Source: a virus. From it: DNA of 64,000 bases. The notes under the pieces were generated by a model that had not been told where the DNA came from, did no database searches, and saw nothing but the letters and a program-made list of their open reading frames with translations. Position numbers and translations under genes: made by a program. Location of the stretch: positions 1 to 64,000 of the IMG/VR virus record IMGVR_UViG_3300017963_000033; one strand, written 5' to 3'. Shown here in pieces: positions 22,272 through 30,271 of the stretch; position 1 is the stretch's first letter, and every line of letters begins with the position of its first letter.

Positions 22272-23184
22272 CAGTCATAGCACAACAACAAAACGCCGCG
22301 TATTGAATGAGAGGAGTTTTGTAACGCTCCAACGCGCCTGGATGGATGTCCGGTGCCCAGCCTGTCGGGATACAGGGCACGTTGCCCTGTACCCAATCCA
22401 GGACAAAATGGGCCTCCTGGCCTGGTCCCTCGCCCGCATCCCTTCCGACAAGATTCCCTGGTGCAACCACTGTGAGGCGGGACCCCGAGAACGGGCCAAA
22501 TATGAGGATGCGGTTGGAGGCTATAGGCAATCCGATCTCCTGCGCAACTTTGAGCAGGCCCAGGTGCCAGAGCGGTTTCATGGCCTCGGCCTGGACACCA
22601 TCCAGATGATGCACCGAAAGGGCAAAGAGATGGCCCTGGCCGCTGCCGCCATGTTCCTGGATCTCGGTTATGCCATACCAGAGATGGTGTGTGAGTACGA
22701 CAAATCCATACAGGCACATGGTAAAAACCGCAGGGATGGCCTTGCCTTCATCGGCAAGCCAGGCGTGGGCAAGACGGGCATCCTCTCGGTAGTTTTCCAG
22801 GAGATGGTACAGCAAGGGACCCAGGGCCTGTGGGTAGAACTCTATGACTTTTTTGCCTCCATCCAGGGGCAATATGGAAAAGATGGCGGCCTGGCCCACG
22901 AACGCATGGAGGCAGCCCAAAAGGTAGAACTCCTGTTCCTGGATGATTGCGGAGACCCTGACCGGAGGGATACCAACCGGGATTTGCTGCCAGAGACAGA
23001 TGACAAGCGCCGAATTCTATGGCAGGTGCTGGACCATCGGCATGGCAAACATCTGCCAACCCTCATCACCAGCAACCTGGACCGCTCAGGGCTGGAAACA
23101 CAATGGGGCACCCGTCTGGCTGCCCGCCTGTGGGAACTCTGCTGGGTGGTGCCCGTGGGCGGCGTTGATTTGAGGGGCATCTGA
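22243..23184 (+). CDS. DnaC/IstB-like AAA+ helicase loader
   Basis: 313 residues from a TTG at 22243 behind GAGGAGGAAG, overlapping the initiator gene by 29 bases. An N-terminal zinc ribbon (CPAC near 38-41, CNHC near 74-77) precedes an ATPase core with Walker A GKPGVGKT (171-178), Walker B LLFLDD (230-235) and a sensor-1-type LITSN segment. Such loaders place the replicative helicase at the origin. Loss of the helicase gene from the module implies use of the host helicase or one outside the window. Confidence 0.85.
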   Translation: MTTQTASSGDSHSTTTKRRVLNERSFVTLQRAWMDVRCPACRDTGHVALYPIQDKMGLLAWSLARIPSDKIPWCNHCEAGPRERAKYEDAVGGYRQSDLLRNFEQAQVPERFHGLGLDTIQMMHRKGKEMALAAAAMFLDLGYAIPEMVCEYDKSIQAHGKNRRDGLAFIGKPGVGKTGILSVVFQEMVQQGTQGLWVELYDFFASIQGQYGKDGGLAHERMEAAQKVELLFLDDCGDPDRRDTNRDLLPETDDKRRILWQVLDHRHGKHLPTLITSNLDRSGLETQWGTRLAARLWELCWVVPVGGVDLRGI

Positions 23185-23450
23185 TGAACCACGTCCACCG
23201 TGTCTTTCCCTATCGCCATGAACTCGGAGGCCAGGGCGTTCTCTGCACCACCGAGCAAGCCTTTGCTGAGTTTGTCCAGCAGGTCATGCTTACCCTCAAG
23301 GTGAGAGCCCATCACCATCCTGGCACTTTGATGGGCAAAGCCTATAGGGTCAAGATTCCCGGCACTGGAAACTATATCCTGGTCTGCACGTTTGAGACCA
23401 ATGAGCAGCACTACAGCGCGGATAGGGTGTCGCTGTTTTGCATGAATTGA
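23184..23450 (+). CDS. Hypothetical protein
   Basis: 88 residues, ATG overlapping the previous stop (ATGA). His-rich in the centre (RAHHHPG) with strands toward the end (YRVKIPGTGNYILVCTF). No family is recognised. It is coupled to the replication genes. Confidence 0.6.
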   Translation: MNHVHRVFPYRHELGGQGVLCTTEQAFAEFVQQVMLTLKVRAHHHPGTLMGKAYRVKIPGTGNYILVCTFETNEQHYSADRVSLFCMN

Positions 23451-23474
23451 TGAAAAGGATGAAGGTGACGACCA

Positions 23475-23720
23475 ATGGAGGTCTTGCCCAGTTATGACGC
23501 TGGCCAGAAAGGAGACCTCTTGCAAGCGCAGGAATTGCTGGCAGAGATGTCGAGAATGGCAACCCAGGTGAGTGCCCTCCTCGGGCGCAACCTGACCGTC
23601 AAGGGAGTCAACGGGACAAGCCAGGTAGAGATGGATGCTATCTACCAGGCCCATTGCCTGGTGCCCACCGGGGCCATCATGCGAACTAGCCAGTGGGTCA
23701 GGGAGGCGATTCGCCAATGA
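23475..23720 (+). CDS. Hypothetical helical protein
   Basis: 81 residues; GGATGAAGGTGA upstream. Amphipathic helices (LLQAQELLAEMSRMATQVSALL); the end overlaps the RuvC start by 4 bases, so it is coupled to the resolvase. The function is unknown. Confidence 0.55.
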   Translation: MEVLPSYDAGQKGDLLQAQELLAEMSRMATQVSALLGRNLTVKGVNGTSQVEMDAIYQAHCLVPTGAIMRTSQWVREAIRQ

Positions 23721-24214
23721 TCCTCCTTGCCCTGGACCCCAGCCTCTCGGCCATCGGCTGGTGCGTGATGGACACTGACTTGCGGGACCACGAGTGCATC
23801 ACCGCCGCAGGGGTATTCAAGCCCAGCGGAGACTCCCTAGACCTGAAACTGACCTCGGCATCCAAGTGGTTGGACAGTCTTGCAGAGCAGTATCGCCCAG
23901 AAACGATAGCCCTGGAGGTCCCCGTGGTGGCCAAGAATATCCGAACCACCATCAAGCTGGCTCAATTGTCTGGAGCCCTACGCTTGACGGCGTTTCAGTG
24001 GACAGAGAGGACCATTGAGGTCTACCCCGGTGGCCGGCTGGCAGGGCTGGGGTTGCCTATCAAGACAAAAAGGGACGATGCCAAGCGCCTGGTCACAGGT
24101 CATGTCAACAGCATCTATGGCCTGGACCTTGACCCGAAAAGAGAGCACGACATCGCAGACGCGGTTGCCGTGGCCCATGCGGCGTGGTCGATGCTGCGGC
24201 AGGAATGGTTCTGA
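23717..24214 (+). CDS. ruvC: RuvC-like Holliday junction resolvase
   Basis: 165 residues from 23717. RNase-H-fold nuclease: Asp7 in ILLALDPSLSAIGW, Glu67 in TIALEVP, and Asp145/Asp148 in HDIADAVAVAH, matching the four acidic metal ligands of RuvC. The length agrees with bacterial RuvC (about 170). It resolves recombination or replication intermediates before packaging. No RuvA/B is present, as is normal for phage enzymes. Confidence 0.85.
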   Translation: MILLALDPSLSAIGWCVMDTDLRDHECITAAGVFKPSGDSLDLKLTSASKWLDSLAEQYRPETIALEVPVVAKNIRTTIKLAQLSGALRLTAFQWTERTIEVYPGGRLAGLGLPIKTKRDDAKRLVTGHVNSIYGLDLDPKREHDIADAVAVAHAAWSMLRQEWF

Positions 24215-24255
24215 TAATGGTGATATTCGGGAACAACGCAGGAGGTTAAGGTGAC

Positions 24256-24726
24256 GTGAGGGCACTGACACTATGGCAACCGTGGGCGACACTAGTCGCC
24301 ATTGGTGCAAAGAGAATTGAAACACGATCATGGACTACAAGCTACCGAGGGCCGTTGGCGATCCATGCCGCCATGAGCACGAGGGGGCATGAGGCATATT
24401 GGCGCGAACCTTTCTTTGCTGAACTAAGGGTTTACCATTACAATAGGCCACACGAATTACCCCACGGTAGGATCATAGCAGTTTGCGAACTGACCGACAT
24501 CCTTCCGACTGAGGATGTCCGAGGAATCATTGAGAACCGAGAATTGGCATTCGGTGACTATGGGGACGGACGTTATGCCTGGAGATTAGAAAATATCCAT
24601 AGGTTGCCGATTGAAATGCCAGCGCGGGGATACCAAGGTCTGTGGCAGTGGGATTATTCTGGCGAGACAGCCGCAATTCAGAGGATGATTTATACATCCA
24701 TGGACAACCAGAAAGGAGACACATAA
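24256..24726 (+). CDS. ASCH-domain protein
   Basis: 156 residues from a GTG at 24256 with AGGAGGTTAAGG upstream. The N-terminus RALTLWQPWATLVAIGAKRIETRSW is the hallmark of phage ASCH proteins: a small beta barrel that binds RNA or modified nucleotides, related to PUA/YTH folds. Strands near GRIIAVCELTDI and a Trp-rich end (YQGLWQWD) complete the barrel. Some family members are nucleoside amidohydrolases or nucleases; which applies here is unknown. Confidence 0.8.
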   Translation: MRALTLWQPWATLVAIGAKRIETRSWTTSYRGPLAIHAAMSTRGHEAYWREPFFAELRVYHYNRPHELPHGRIIAVCELTDILPTEDVRGIIENRELAFGDYGDGRYAWRLENIHRLPIEMPARGYQGLWQWDYSGETAAIQRMIYTSMDNQKGDT

Positions 24727-25475
24727 TGCCGACAACGCTTTACAATGGAGACATCGAACTGGACTTTGACGCGAGGAAACACACCTACACCCTAAACGGG
24801 ATCAAGGTGCCCAGTGTCACAAAAATCACAGGAGTCCTTGACAAGCCCGCCCTCCAACATTGGGCGGTGAACACGACCCTGGACCATCTCAGGGACACCC
24901 TCCAGGCAGACACCCCATACACGGCTGAACAGATCCAGGGCATCCTCGATGATGCCAAGGGAGCCAGGTGGCGGCAGTCCAGGGAGGCGCTGAACATCGG
25001 CGGGGATGCCCACGATTGGATTGAACGCTACGTCAAGGCCAAACTCCTGAACATCTCAGGGGCCGAGATGCCCACCTATCCCCCTACCCTGGCAGCCGTC
25101 AAATCCTTTCTGGCATGGGAACAGGAGCACGAGGTCCACTGGGTTGCCTCCGAGCGCAAGGTCTATTCCAGGCTGCACAACTATTGCGGCACCCTCGATG
25201 CCCTGGCCGTGCTGAATGGGGTCCTGACCGTAATTGACTTCAAGACATCGTCTGGGATCTATCCAGAGATGTACTTGCAGGTCGTCGCCTACGCCCAGGC
25301 GGTAGGCGAGGAGGACGGCATCACCATCGGGGACGTGGCTATCGTGCGCATCCCCAAGGATGGGGAGATGGTAGAGGTTGCCATGTCGGCTGACAGCGGT
25401 CAGACGATGATGCAACTGTTCACTACGTTCCTGCACTGCCTGGGGATCTACCAGTGGAAGGAGGCAACCAAATGA
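24726..25475 (+). CDS. PD-(D/E)XK exonuclease (Cas4/RecB-like family)
   Basis: 249 residues from 24726, AGAAAGGAGAC upstream and overlapping the ASCH stop by 1 base. The catalytic core: Glu143 (SERKVYS), Asp158 in CGTLDAL, Asp171 and Lys173 in VIDFKTS, and Gln185 in MYLQVVAYAQ. An N-terminal His (GGDAHDWIE, His96) fits the Mg-binding fold of phage recombination exonucleases. It would generate 3' single strands for recombination. No single-strand annealing partner is evident next to it. Confidence 0.8.
   Translation: MPTTLYNGDIELDFDARKHTYTLNGIKVPSVTKITGVLDKPALQHWAVNTTLDHLRDTLQADTPYTAEQIQGILDDAKGARWRQSREALNIGGDAHDWIERYVKAKLLNISGAEMPTYPPTLAAVKSFLAWEQEHEVHWVASERKVYSRLHNYCGTLDALAVLNGVLTVIDFKTSSGIYPEMYLQVVAYAQAVGEEDGITIGDVAIVRIPKDGEMVEVAMSADSGQTMMQLFTTFLHCLGIYQWKEATK
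25431..25469 (+). repeat. 39-bp direct repeat bracketing two small genes, copy 1
   Basis: The 3' end of the exonuclease gene (25431-25469) recurs at 25950-25988 with four differences, all C to T. The second copy is non-coding and supplies the ribosome-binding site of the transglycosylase-like gene. The bracketed segment holds the genes at 25472 and 25644. Confidence 0.8.
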
Positions 25476-25639
25476 CTGTATCAAAGGTACTCATTATTTT
25501 ATGTTCCTTTTTCCTAGCCTATACAGTCAAAATATTACTTTTTCCTAACGATTCTGAAAGATATAAACAGGCTGTTGGCTTGCTATCTATATCTACAATC
25601 TTGGCACTGGTTGCCTATTTTGTCCAAGTGGCGGTATGA
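25472..25639 (+). CDS. Small two-span membrane protein
   Basis: 55 residues from 25472, overlapping the exonuclease stop by 4 bases. Two hydrophobic spans (about 5-24 and 36-54). The AT content is clearly higher than in the flanking genes, suggesting separate origin. Confidence 0.55.
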   Translation: MTVSKVLIILCSFFLAYTVKILLFPNDSERYKQAVGLLSISTILALVAYFVQVAV

Positions 25640-25643
25640 TCAA

Positions 25644-25940
25644 ATGTCCACACTACTCGACATCGGCAGCACATTCGACTGGATCACGCCGCTCATAGCA
25701 ATGATTCGGGATGTGGTAGACGGGCCGTCTCACACCTTCATTATCCCCTATGATTGTGGATGGAGCGGAAGAGAGATTGTTCGATTACTCAAGAGACGGG
25801 GTGTTAGCAGTTGGGGACACATGATTGTCAATCAGCAGTTTATGATCACAGTGCGACAACAGCAAGCACAATGGGCTTATCATATCCTGACACGGGCAGG
25901 GATTTCCGTAGAGTATAGAGTCACTGACAATACGGGATAG
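25644..25940 (+). CDS. Hypothetical protein
   Basis: 98 residues from ATG 25644, 5 bases after the preceding stop, no strong binding site. Mixed alpha/beta (FIIPYDCGWSGREIVRLLKRRG). The family is not recognised. It lies in the repeat-bracketed segment. Confidence 0.55.
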   Translation: MSTLLDIGSTFDWITPLIAMIRDVVDGPSHTFIIPYDCGWSGREIVRLLKRRGVSSWGHMIVNQQFMITVRQQQAQWAYHILTRAGISVEYRVTDNTG

Positions 25941-25949
25941 ATTGATCCC

Positions 25950-25988
25950 CTGCATTGTCTGGGGATCTACTAGTGGAAGGAGGCAACT
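25950..25988 (+). repeat. 39-bp direct repeat, copy 2
   Basis: Second copy of 25431-25469. GGAAGGAGGC inside it precedes the ATG at 25997, so the duplicated piece serves as translation leader. Confidence 0.8.
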
Positions 25989-25996
25989 AGTAGACT

Positions 25997-26620
25997 ATGA
26001 TTTTATTGACCCACCTATCGTCGCCAACTTATAGAATCCTAGCCACCATGCTACCAAATCATTTTGGTAGCCTCATTCAGCCCAGATCGTATACTCACAA
26101 AGCGGCGATTGTCGAGGGCTGCTGGCGGGCAGCGGACAATGACGCATATAATAAATTCAACGCCGAGAGATTCCAAACTATGTTGAAGGTTCACCGGCCC
26201 TATTTGTCCCGATGCCTCTTTGTAGTTGCCCCAGATTCAGTAGGGGATCACGAGGCAACGCTGGCATTCTGGCACAATTGGAAGCGGACAATAAGCTACG
26301 CAGGATACCCTGCCGCCTTCGTGGCACAGGATGGATGCACAATCAAAGACGTTCCCTGGTCCGAGGCAGATGCTCTTTTTATCGGAGGACATGATCAATT
26401 CAAAGACAGTGATGCCATGCCCATTATCCGAGAGGCCAAGCGGCGGGGGCTGTGGGTGCATGTTGGCCGGGTAAACGATAGCCCGCGCCGTCTGCGTTAC
26501 TGCCTAGAATTGTCCGTCGATTCAATCGACGGGACGGCATACGCGCAGAAACCAGACAAGATGCTGCGCTGGTATTTGAATCAGCGGGCGACATACGCAA
26601 GCCAAGGGAGGTTATTGTGA
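25997..26620 (+). CDS. tRNA-guanine-transglycosylase-like protein (DpdA-type candidate)
   Basis: 207 residues, GGAAGGAGG upstream. TIM-barrel-like order of strands with motifs of TGT/DpdA relatives: FVVAPD (Asp80), AFVAQDG (111-113), DALFIGG (125-131), LWVHVGRVN and ELSVDSIDGT (Asp175, Asp178). Such enzymes exchange guanine for a 7-deazaguanine base; phage members act on DNA. Shorter than bacterial TGT (about 375) and without its zinc site. Adjacent to a VUT transporter, which supports 7-deazaguanine chemistry. Confidence 0.6.
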   Translation: MILLTHLSSPTYRILATMLPNHFGSLIQPRSYTHKAAIVEGCWRAADNDAYNKFNAERFQTMLKVHRPYLSRCLFVVAPDSVGDHEATLAFWHNWKRTISYAGYPAAFVAQDGCTIKDVPWSEADALFIGGHDQFKDSDAMPIIREAKRRGLWVHVGRVNDSPRRLRYCLELSVDSIDGTAYAQKPDKMLRWYLNQRATYASQGRLL

Positions 26621-27126
26621 TCTATATAATTTTGTACCTCGTCGCCATCGTCTTTGCCAACCTGGCCGTTGCTTGGTTCGGGCCTGGCGTGTCGGTGGTC
26701 AATGCATTCCTATTCATCGGCCTGGACCTGACTGCCCGCGACAAACTGCATGATGCCTGGCACAAGCGCGGCCTCGTGTGGAAGATGACTGCACTGATCG
26801 CCACCGGCTCGCTGCTGTCCTGGGCGCTGAACCGCAACGCCGGGCCGGTTGCGTTGGCCTCGTTTGTCGCGTTCGCTGGGGCTGGCCTGGTGGATGCCAT
26901 TGTCTACCACTTGCTGGGCGACCGGGCAAAGCTGCTCAAGATCAATGGCAGCAACGTGGCAAGCGCGGCGGTGGATAGCGTGATCTTCCCCGCGCTGGCG
27001 TTCGGATTCCCGCTGATGGTTGGCGTGATGCTGGGCCAGTTTGTCGCCAAGGTCGGCGGTGGCTTCCTCTGGTCGCTAGTGCTGAACTGGCGACCACAGC
27101 GCAAAGTCAAGGGGGAGGCGCAATAA
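26617..27126 (+). CDS. VUT-family (YhhQ-like) queuosine precursor transporter
   Basis: 169 residues from a GTG at 26617 overlapping the transglycosylase-like stop, with GGGAGG upstream. About five or six hydrophobic spans; the segments VVNAFLFIGLDLTARDKLHDAW and AGLVDAIVYHLLGD match the conserved core of VUT proteins, which import preQ0/preQ1. A phage copy would raise the supply of deazaguanine precursor for the neighbouring enzyme. Confidence 0.75.
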   Translation: MIYIILYLVAIVFANLAVAWFGPGVSVVNAFLFIGLDLTARDKLHDAWHKRGLVWKMTALIATGSLLSWALNRNAGPVALASFVAFAGAGLVDAIVYHLLGDRAKLLKINGSNVASAAVDSVIFPALAFGFPLMVGVMLGQFVAKVGGGFLWSLVLNWRPQRKVKGEAQ

Positions 27127-27203
27127 ACTGCCCAGCCTACTATCTCCACCAGCCACTTCTGAGGAAAGAAAAAAGGTCAAGTACAAGTTTGGGCGGCTGT
27201 GTT

Positions 27204-27276
27204 CATCACTTACAGGACTTGAACCTGTAACCAAACGTTCCTGATACGTTCGCGCTGCCAATTGCGCTAAAGTGTG
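27204..27276 (-). tRNA. tRNA-like gene, anticodon CAG, imperfect acceptor
   Basis: On the minus strand: D arm GCGC-AATTGGCA-GCGC, anticodon stem AACGT/ACGTT with loop ATCAGGA (U33, anticodon CAG), 5-base variable loop, T arm ACAGG-TTCAAGT-CCTGT, all perfect. The acceptor stem pairs only 5 of 7 bases (the outer two mismatch) and CCA is not encoded. CAG would read Leu CUG codons, but bacterial tRNA-Leu has a long variable arm, absent here. It is opposite in orientation to the surrounding genes. Its function is doubtful. Confidence 0.55.
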
Positions 27277-27351
27277 TAAGCCACCACCAGGTTAGGGTAC
27301 TCGACCCGCAAGAAGTATACCCCACTTTCCCAAAGATGTCAAATTGGGGTC

Positions 27352-27380
27352 TTGACAGGCGCTGGAATCTGTGATATACT
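27352..27380 (+). promoter_or_regulatory. Sigma70-type promoter, near-copy of the 20042 promoter
   Basis: TTGACA (27352-27357), 17 bases, TATACT (27375-27380). AAATTGGGGTC upstream and the spacer GGCGCTGGAATCTGTGA closely match the 20042 promoter. It drives the ribbon-helix-helix gene at 27413. Confidence 0.85.
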
Positions 27381-27412
27381 GTCTGTGTAATGACATTGTG
27401 CGGAGGGAATAC

Positions 27413-27619
27413 ATGGGAGAGCAAGACACAATAGGAAAACAGGATGTGACGCTGACAATCAGGCTCGGGTTGCCGTTGCGGAAACAGGCATCAGCCAAGG
27501 CCATAAGGGATGGCTTTAGCCTGTCAGGGGTTGTGCGAACACTCCTACGCAGATACGTGGCGGGGGACATCCAGATCGAGACAACGGTCACGATGTCTGA
27601 GGAGAAGGATGATGGATAG
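27413..27619 (+). CDS. Ribbon-helix-helix (CopG-like) protein
   Basis: 68 residues from ATG 27413, CGGAGGG upstream. A strand (QDVTLTIRLGL) followed by two helices (LRKQASAKAIRDG; SLSGVVRTLLRRYVAG) fits the fold. It is the first gene after a promoter of the shared type, so it may be autoregulatory and may also control the RNA at 20077, whose promoter is nearly identical. Confidence 0.7.
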   Translation: MGEQDTIGKQDVTLTIRLGLPLRKQASAKAIRDGFSLSGVVRTLLRRYVAGDIQIETTVTMSEEKDDG

Positions 27620-28319
27620 GCTCATCAACGCCGCCAGGAAATTCGATGCCGTGGACGCCATCGCCAAGTCAATCCCCTGGCTGTCGCCCATTCCCTCGGC
27701 CTACTTTGTCGCCCGCTCAGGAATGGCCCACCTGAGCCTGCCCCTGCCAGTGGCCATCGTCGTCGCTGCCATCATCGAAACTCTTGGACTCGCCACCGTC
27801 AACAGCGCCTTGGTTCTCTACGACTGGAACGTCCAAAAGCGCAAGAACGACCCGAAAGCACCGACCTGGATTGCCCTGGCCCTGGCAGGGGTTTATATCA
27901 TCGCCACCCTGTTGTTGGTGGTGTTCTTGGAAGTGTTTCCGTTCCTGGCCACATACGCGCCTGGCCTCTTTCCGTTCCTGGCCATCGTCGGCGCGGTCAA
28001 CCTGGCAGTCCTATCTCAGCACAAGCACCGTGTCGCCTCGGTGGATGAAGCCAAGGCTGAGGCCAAGGCCGGGAGGGAGCGCAGGAAGCGGGAAAAGGAG
28101 AGGGAGGAAGCTGAGGCGGCATTGCCACCGACACAGGTAGCGCAAGTCTCTGACTGGCGGCTGCTGGTGAATGATGGAGCCCTCGATCACATGAACGGCG
28201 ACCGCCTGGACGCCACCACGGTTGCCGAGATTCTGGCCCAGAACGGTTATGCACAGCCCTCCATGCGGGCCATGCAGGGATGGGCCAAGAATTGGAACGA
28301 TGAAAAGGAGACCAGCTGA
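27609..28319 (+). CDS. Four-span membrane protein with charged C-terminus
   Basis: 236 residues (ATG 27609 or 27612; GGAGAAGG upstream), overlapping the previous stop. Four hydrophobic spans between residues about 20 and 135, then a Lys/Glu/Ala-rich stretch (about 140-175) and a short helical domain (AEILAQNGYAQPSMRAMQGWAK) like a DNA-binding helix pair. It resembles DUF2637-type transmembrane proteins of actinobacterial elements only in layout; the role is unknown. Confidence 0.65.
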   Translation: MMDRLINAARKFDAVDAIAKSIPWLSPIPSAYFVARSGMAHLSLPLPVAIVVAAIIETLGLATVNSALVLYDWNVQKRKNDPKAPTWIALALAGVYIIATLLLVVFLEVFPFLATYAPGLFPFLAIVGAVNLAVLSQHKHRVASVDEAKAEAKAGRERRKREKEREEAEAALPPTQVAQVSDWRLLVNDGALDHMNGDRLDATTVAEILAQNGYAQPSMRAMQGWAKNWNDEKETS

Positions 28320-28362
28320 GAGGAGACACTACTGCGGAATTCAGGGATGGGAGACGAGGACA

Positions 28363-28542
28363 ATGGATGAAGATGGAACCGGGGAACTGACGTTTGACGA
28401 GGTTGACATGCAGGACATGATTGACGATTGGTCGCGGATCTATGCCGAGGGTGTACGCGTTGACGGCTGGTATTATGACTGCCGGTCGGCCACCGTGATT
28501 ATCCGGCTGATTATCGAAGAGGGAGAGGACACCGACGCATGA
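28363..28542 (+). CDS. Small acidic protein
   Basis: 59 residues from ATG 28363 with GAGACGAGGA upstream. Strongly acidic with a strand-rich end (ATVIIRLIIEEGE). The next gene overlaps its stop by 4 bases. The function is unknown. Confidence 0.55.
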   Translation: MDEDGTGELTFDEVDMQDMIDDWSRIYAEGVRVDGWYYDCRSATVIIRLIIEEGEDTDA

Positions 28543-28850
28543 CACTAAGCTGGGGCCTGATGTGGTATGACGGAGATCCCAAGAAACCATTCATGGACAA
28601 GGTGGGCCAGGCTGCCCGGCGCTATCGGGAGAAATATGGGCACTGGCCCAACACCTGCTACGTCCATCCCAACATGGTAGAAACAGACCCGGTGCTGACC
28701 CCGGTTGATGGGAGGGGGTCGGGCACAACCATTCGGGTCACCACAGCGCCCAACATCCTGCTCCATCATTTCTGGCTGGGGGAGGCACAGGATGCCAGTG
28801 GGCAACCGGCTGCCCAACTGTCACTCCATGGGTTGCGCCATGAAGTTTGA
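28539..28850 (+). CDS. Hypothetical protein
   Basis: 103 residues, GAGGGAGAGG upstream, coupled to the gene before it. A helical segment with aromatic and basic residues (AARRYREKYGHWPNTCYVHPN) resembles an alpha/beta domain. Not recognised. Confidence 0.6.
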   Translation: MTLSWGLMWYDGDPKKPFMDKVGQAARRYREKYGHWPNTCYVHPNMVETDPVLTPVDGRGSGTTIRVTTAPNILLHHFWLGEAQDASGQPAAQLSLHGLRHEV

Positions 28851-28974
28851 GATTGATCGCAAGCGCCGGCTAAAATGGACCGTCCAGGATCTACTCTGGA
28901 CCAATACACCTTGGTTCCTGCTCTTGGTGGTAGGAACCATCGTGGCGGTAGTCATTTCAGGAAAGGCAGAATGA
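28840..28974 (+). CDS. Single-span small membrane protein
   Basis: 44 residues; start at 28840 overlaps the previous gene. A basic N-terminus (KFEIDRKRRLKW) and one membrane span (PWFLLLVVGTIVAVVI). The next gene overlaps its stop by 4 bases. Confidence 0.5.
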   Translation: MKFEIDRKRRLKWTVQDLLWTNTPWFLLLVVGTIVAVVISGKAE

Positions 28975-29645
28975 GCAAGAGGGTCCAGTCCACAAGCCAG
29001 AAAGATACAGACCGGCTCATCGTGGAGCATGTCCAGGGACCAAAGATCCGGGGGGTGGATCTCGAGATGGGGGACAAGACCGACAGGACGGTGGGAATTG
29101 TCCTGGCCATTGTCTTTGCCCTGGCTGCCATCTTTGCTTGCGGGGCCTTGTCTGGCACGTCCACAAGCAGCCCAAGCAGAAGTAGCAAGCCCTGGGAGGG
29201 ATGGGCCTATGTGCTCCCTGTCGTGGGCATCCTCCTCGCCATCCTGGCGCTGATGGTCCTTGTCTATCTCGGGGCCAGGATGTATCTGTCCCTGGCGCGT
29301 CTTTATGCGGAAGTCAACGCCCAGGACATTCAAGCCCGCGTGGTGCCGGCAGATGCCAACGGGAGCAAGGGGATGTTTGTCACCGGGGATAAGCGCGGAG
29401 CCGTAAACCTAGACGCACTGCCAGGGGCCACAGTCACCGGCCTTCACAAGGCAGATAAGGTTGTGGTGCCCGAGCCGGCAACCGAAGCCGAACAGCAGGC
29501 AGCCAACCAGGACAAGATGATCCGTCTTGCTACTGCTGCGCGGGCCATCCCCCCGCTTGGAGCGCCGAAACCGCCCCCTCAGATTCGGGAAGTGTCACCC
29601 GACTCGGAGGAGGTCGGATGGCTGGTGGATGGGAGAGAAGAGTGA
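28971..29645 (+). CDS. Two-span membrane protein
   Basis: 224 residues from 28971 (AGGAAAGG upstream). Spans at about 42-60 and 80-103 flank a Ser-rich loop (GTSTSSPSRSSK). The C-terminal half (about 105-224) is soluble, with a Pro-rich end (PPLGAPKPPPQI). No family is recognised. The start of the next gene lies on its stop (GTGA). Confidence 0.65.
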   Translation: MSKRVQSTSQKDTDRLIVEHVQGPKIRGVDLEMGDKTDRTVGIVLAIVFALAAIFACGALSGTSTSSPSRSSKPWEGWAYVLPVVGILLAILALMVLVYLGARMYLSLARLYAEVNAQDIQARVVPADANGSKGMFVTGDKRGAVNLDALPGATVTGLHKADKVVVPEPATEAEQQAANQDKMIRLATAARAIPPLGAPKPPPQIREVSPDSEEVGWLVDGREE

Positions 29646-30271
29646 GACCATACATTGACTTTGTGTCAGGTGAAAACACAGACAAGATCCCTGACTGGTT
29701 CACTGCCCAGCGTGAGGAGATTGATTGCCCATTCTGTGGACGAAAAGGATATGCCTGGAAACAGGAATATGCTCCTGCTACCTGGAACCAATGTCATCAC
29801 TCTATCATTGCAGATGAGAATGGAATGATGGATGCAGATCATTGCAAGATGGGTTATCTTGTATGGCCTTTGTTCTCAGGAGAAGAGGAACCTCACATTG
29901 AGGACTGGGGACTTGGACAACGATTCATTAAGAATATTCCCAGCCGAGACAGGTTGCCAGAGCACTTGTGGCAGTACCTGAACGGCGAGGGGAAGCGTAA
30001 AGGACTTGCCACGTGCTTGATCTGTGACGATTCATGGTTCTGGAAACTGCCGCATCACATCAAACCACTGAAAGGATATGCGGGACCGTTTCCCTATTGT
30101 GAGGAATGCAACCAGCAATTCGGTCGATTCAGGCACATTCAGGCCATGCTAAGATTGTGGCGGGAATGGCTTGCCTGTTGTTATCGGGAAAGCCTGCGCA
30201 GCGTCGAGTATCGGCGTGTAACACGCACAACGCTGAATGCAGTCCTGGGCATTATGGCGCATGGAGGATAG
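29642..30271 (+). CDS. Cys/His-rich protein, possible HNH-type nuclease fold
   Basis: 209 residues from a GTG at 29642 that overlaps the previous stop; an ATG at 29618 in frame is also possible. Three Cys pairs (CPFCG, CLICD, CEECN) and the cluster LPHHIKPLKGYAG before YCEECNQQF resemble a treble-clef with HHI as in HNH nucleases, though the canonical Asn is not clear. It could equally be a zinc ribbon. The following FtsK-like gene starts on its stop. Confidence 0.6.
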   Translation: MRPYIDFVSGENTDKIPDWFTAQREEIDCPFCGRKGYAWKQEYAPATWNQCHHSIIADENGMMDADHCKMGYLVWPLFSGEEEPHIEDWGLGQRFIKNIPSRDRLPEHLWQYLNGEGKRKGLATCLICDDSWFWKLPHHIKPLKGYAGPFPYCEECNQQFGRFRHIQAMLRLWREWLACCYRESLRSVEYRRVTRTTLNAVLGIMAHGG

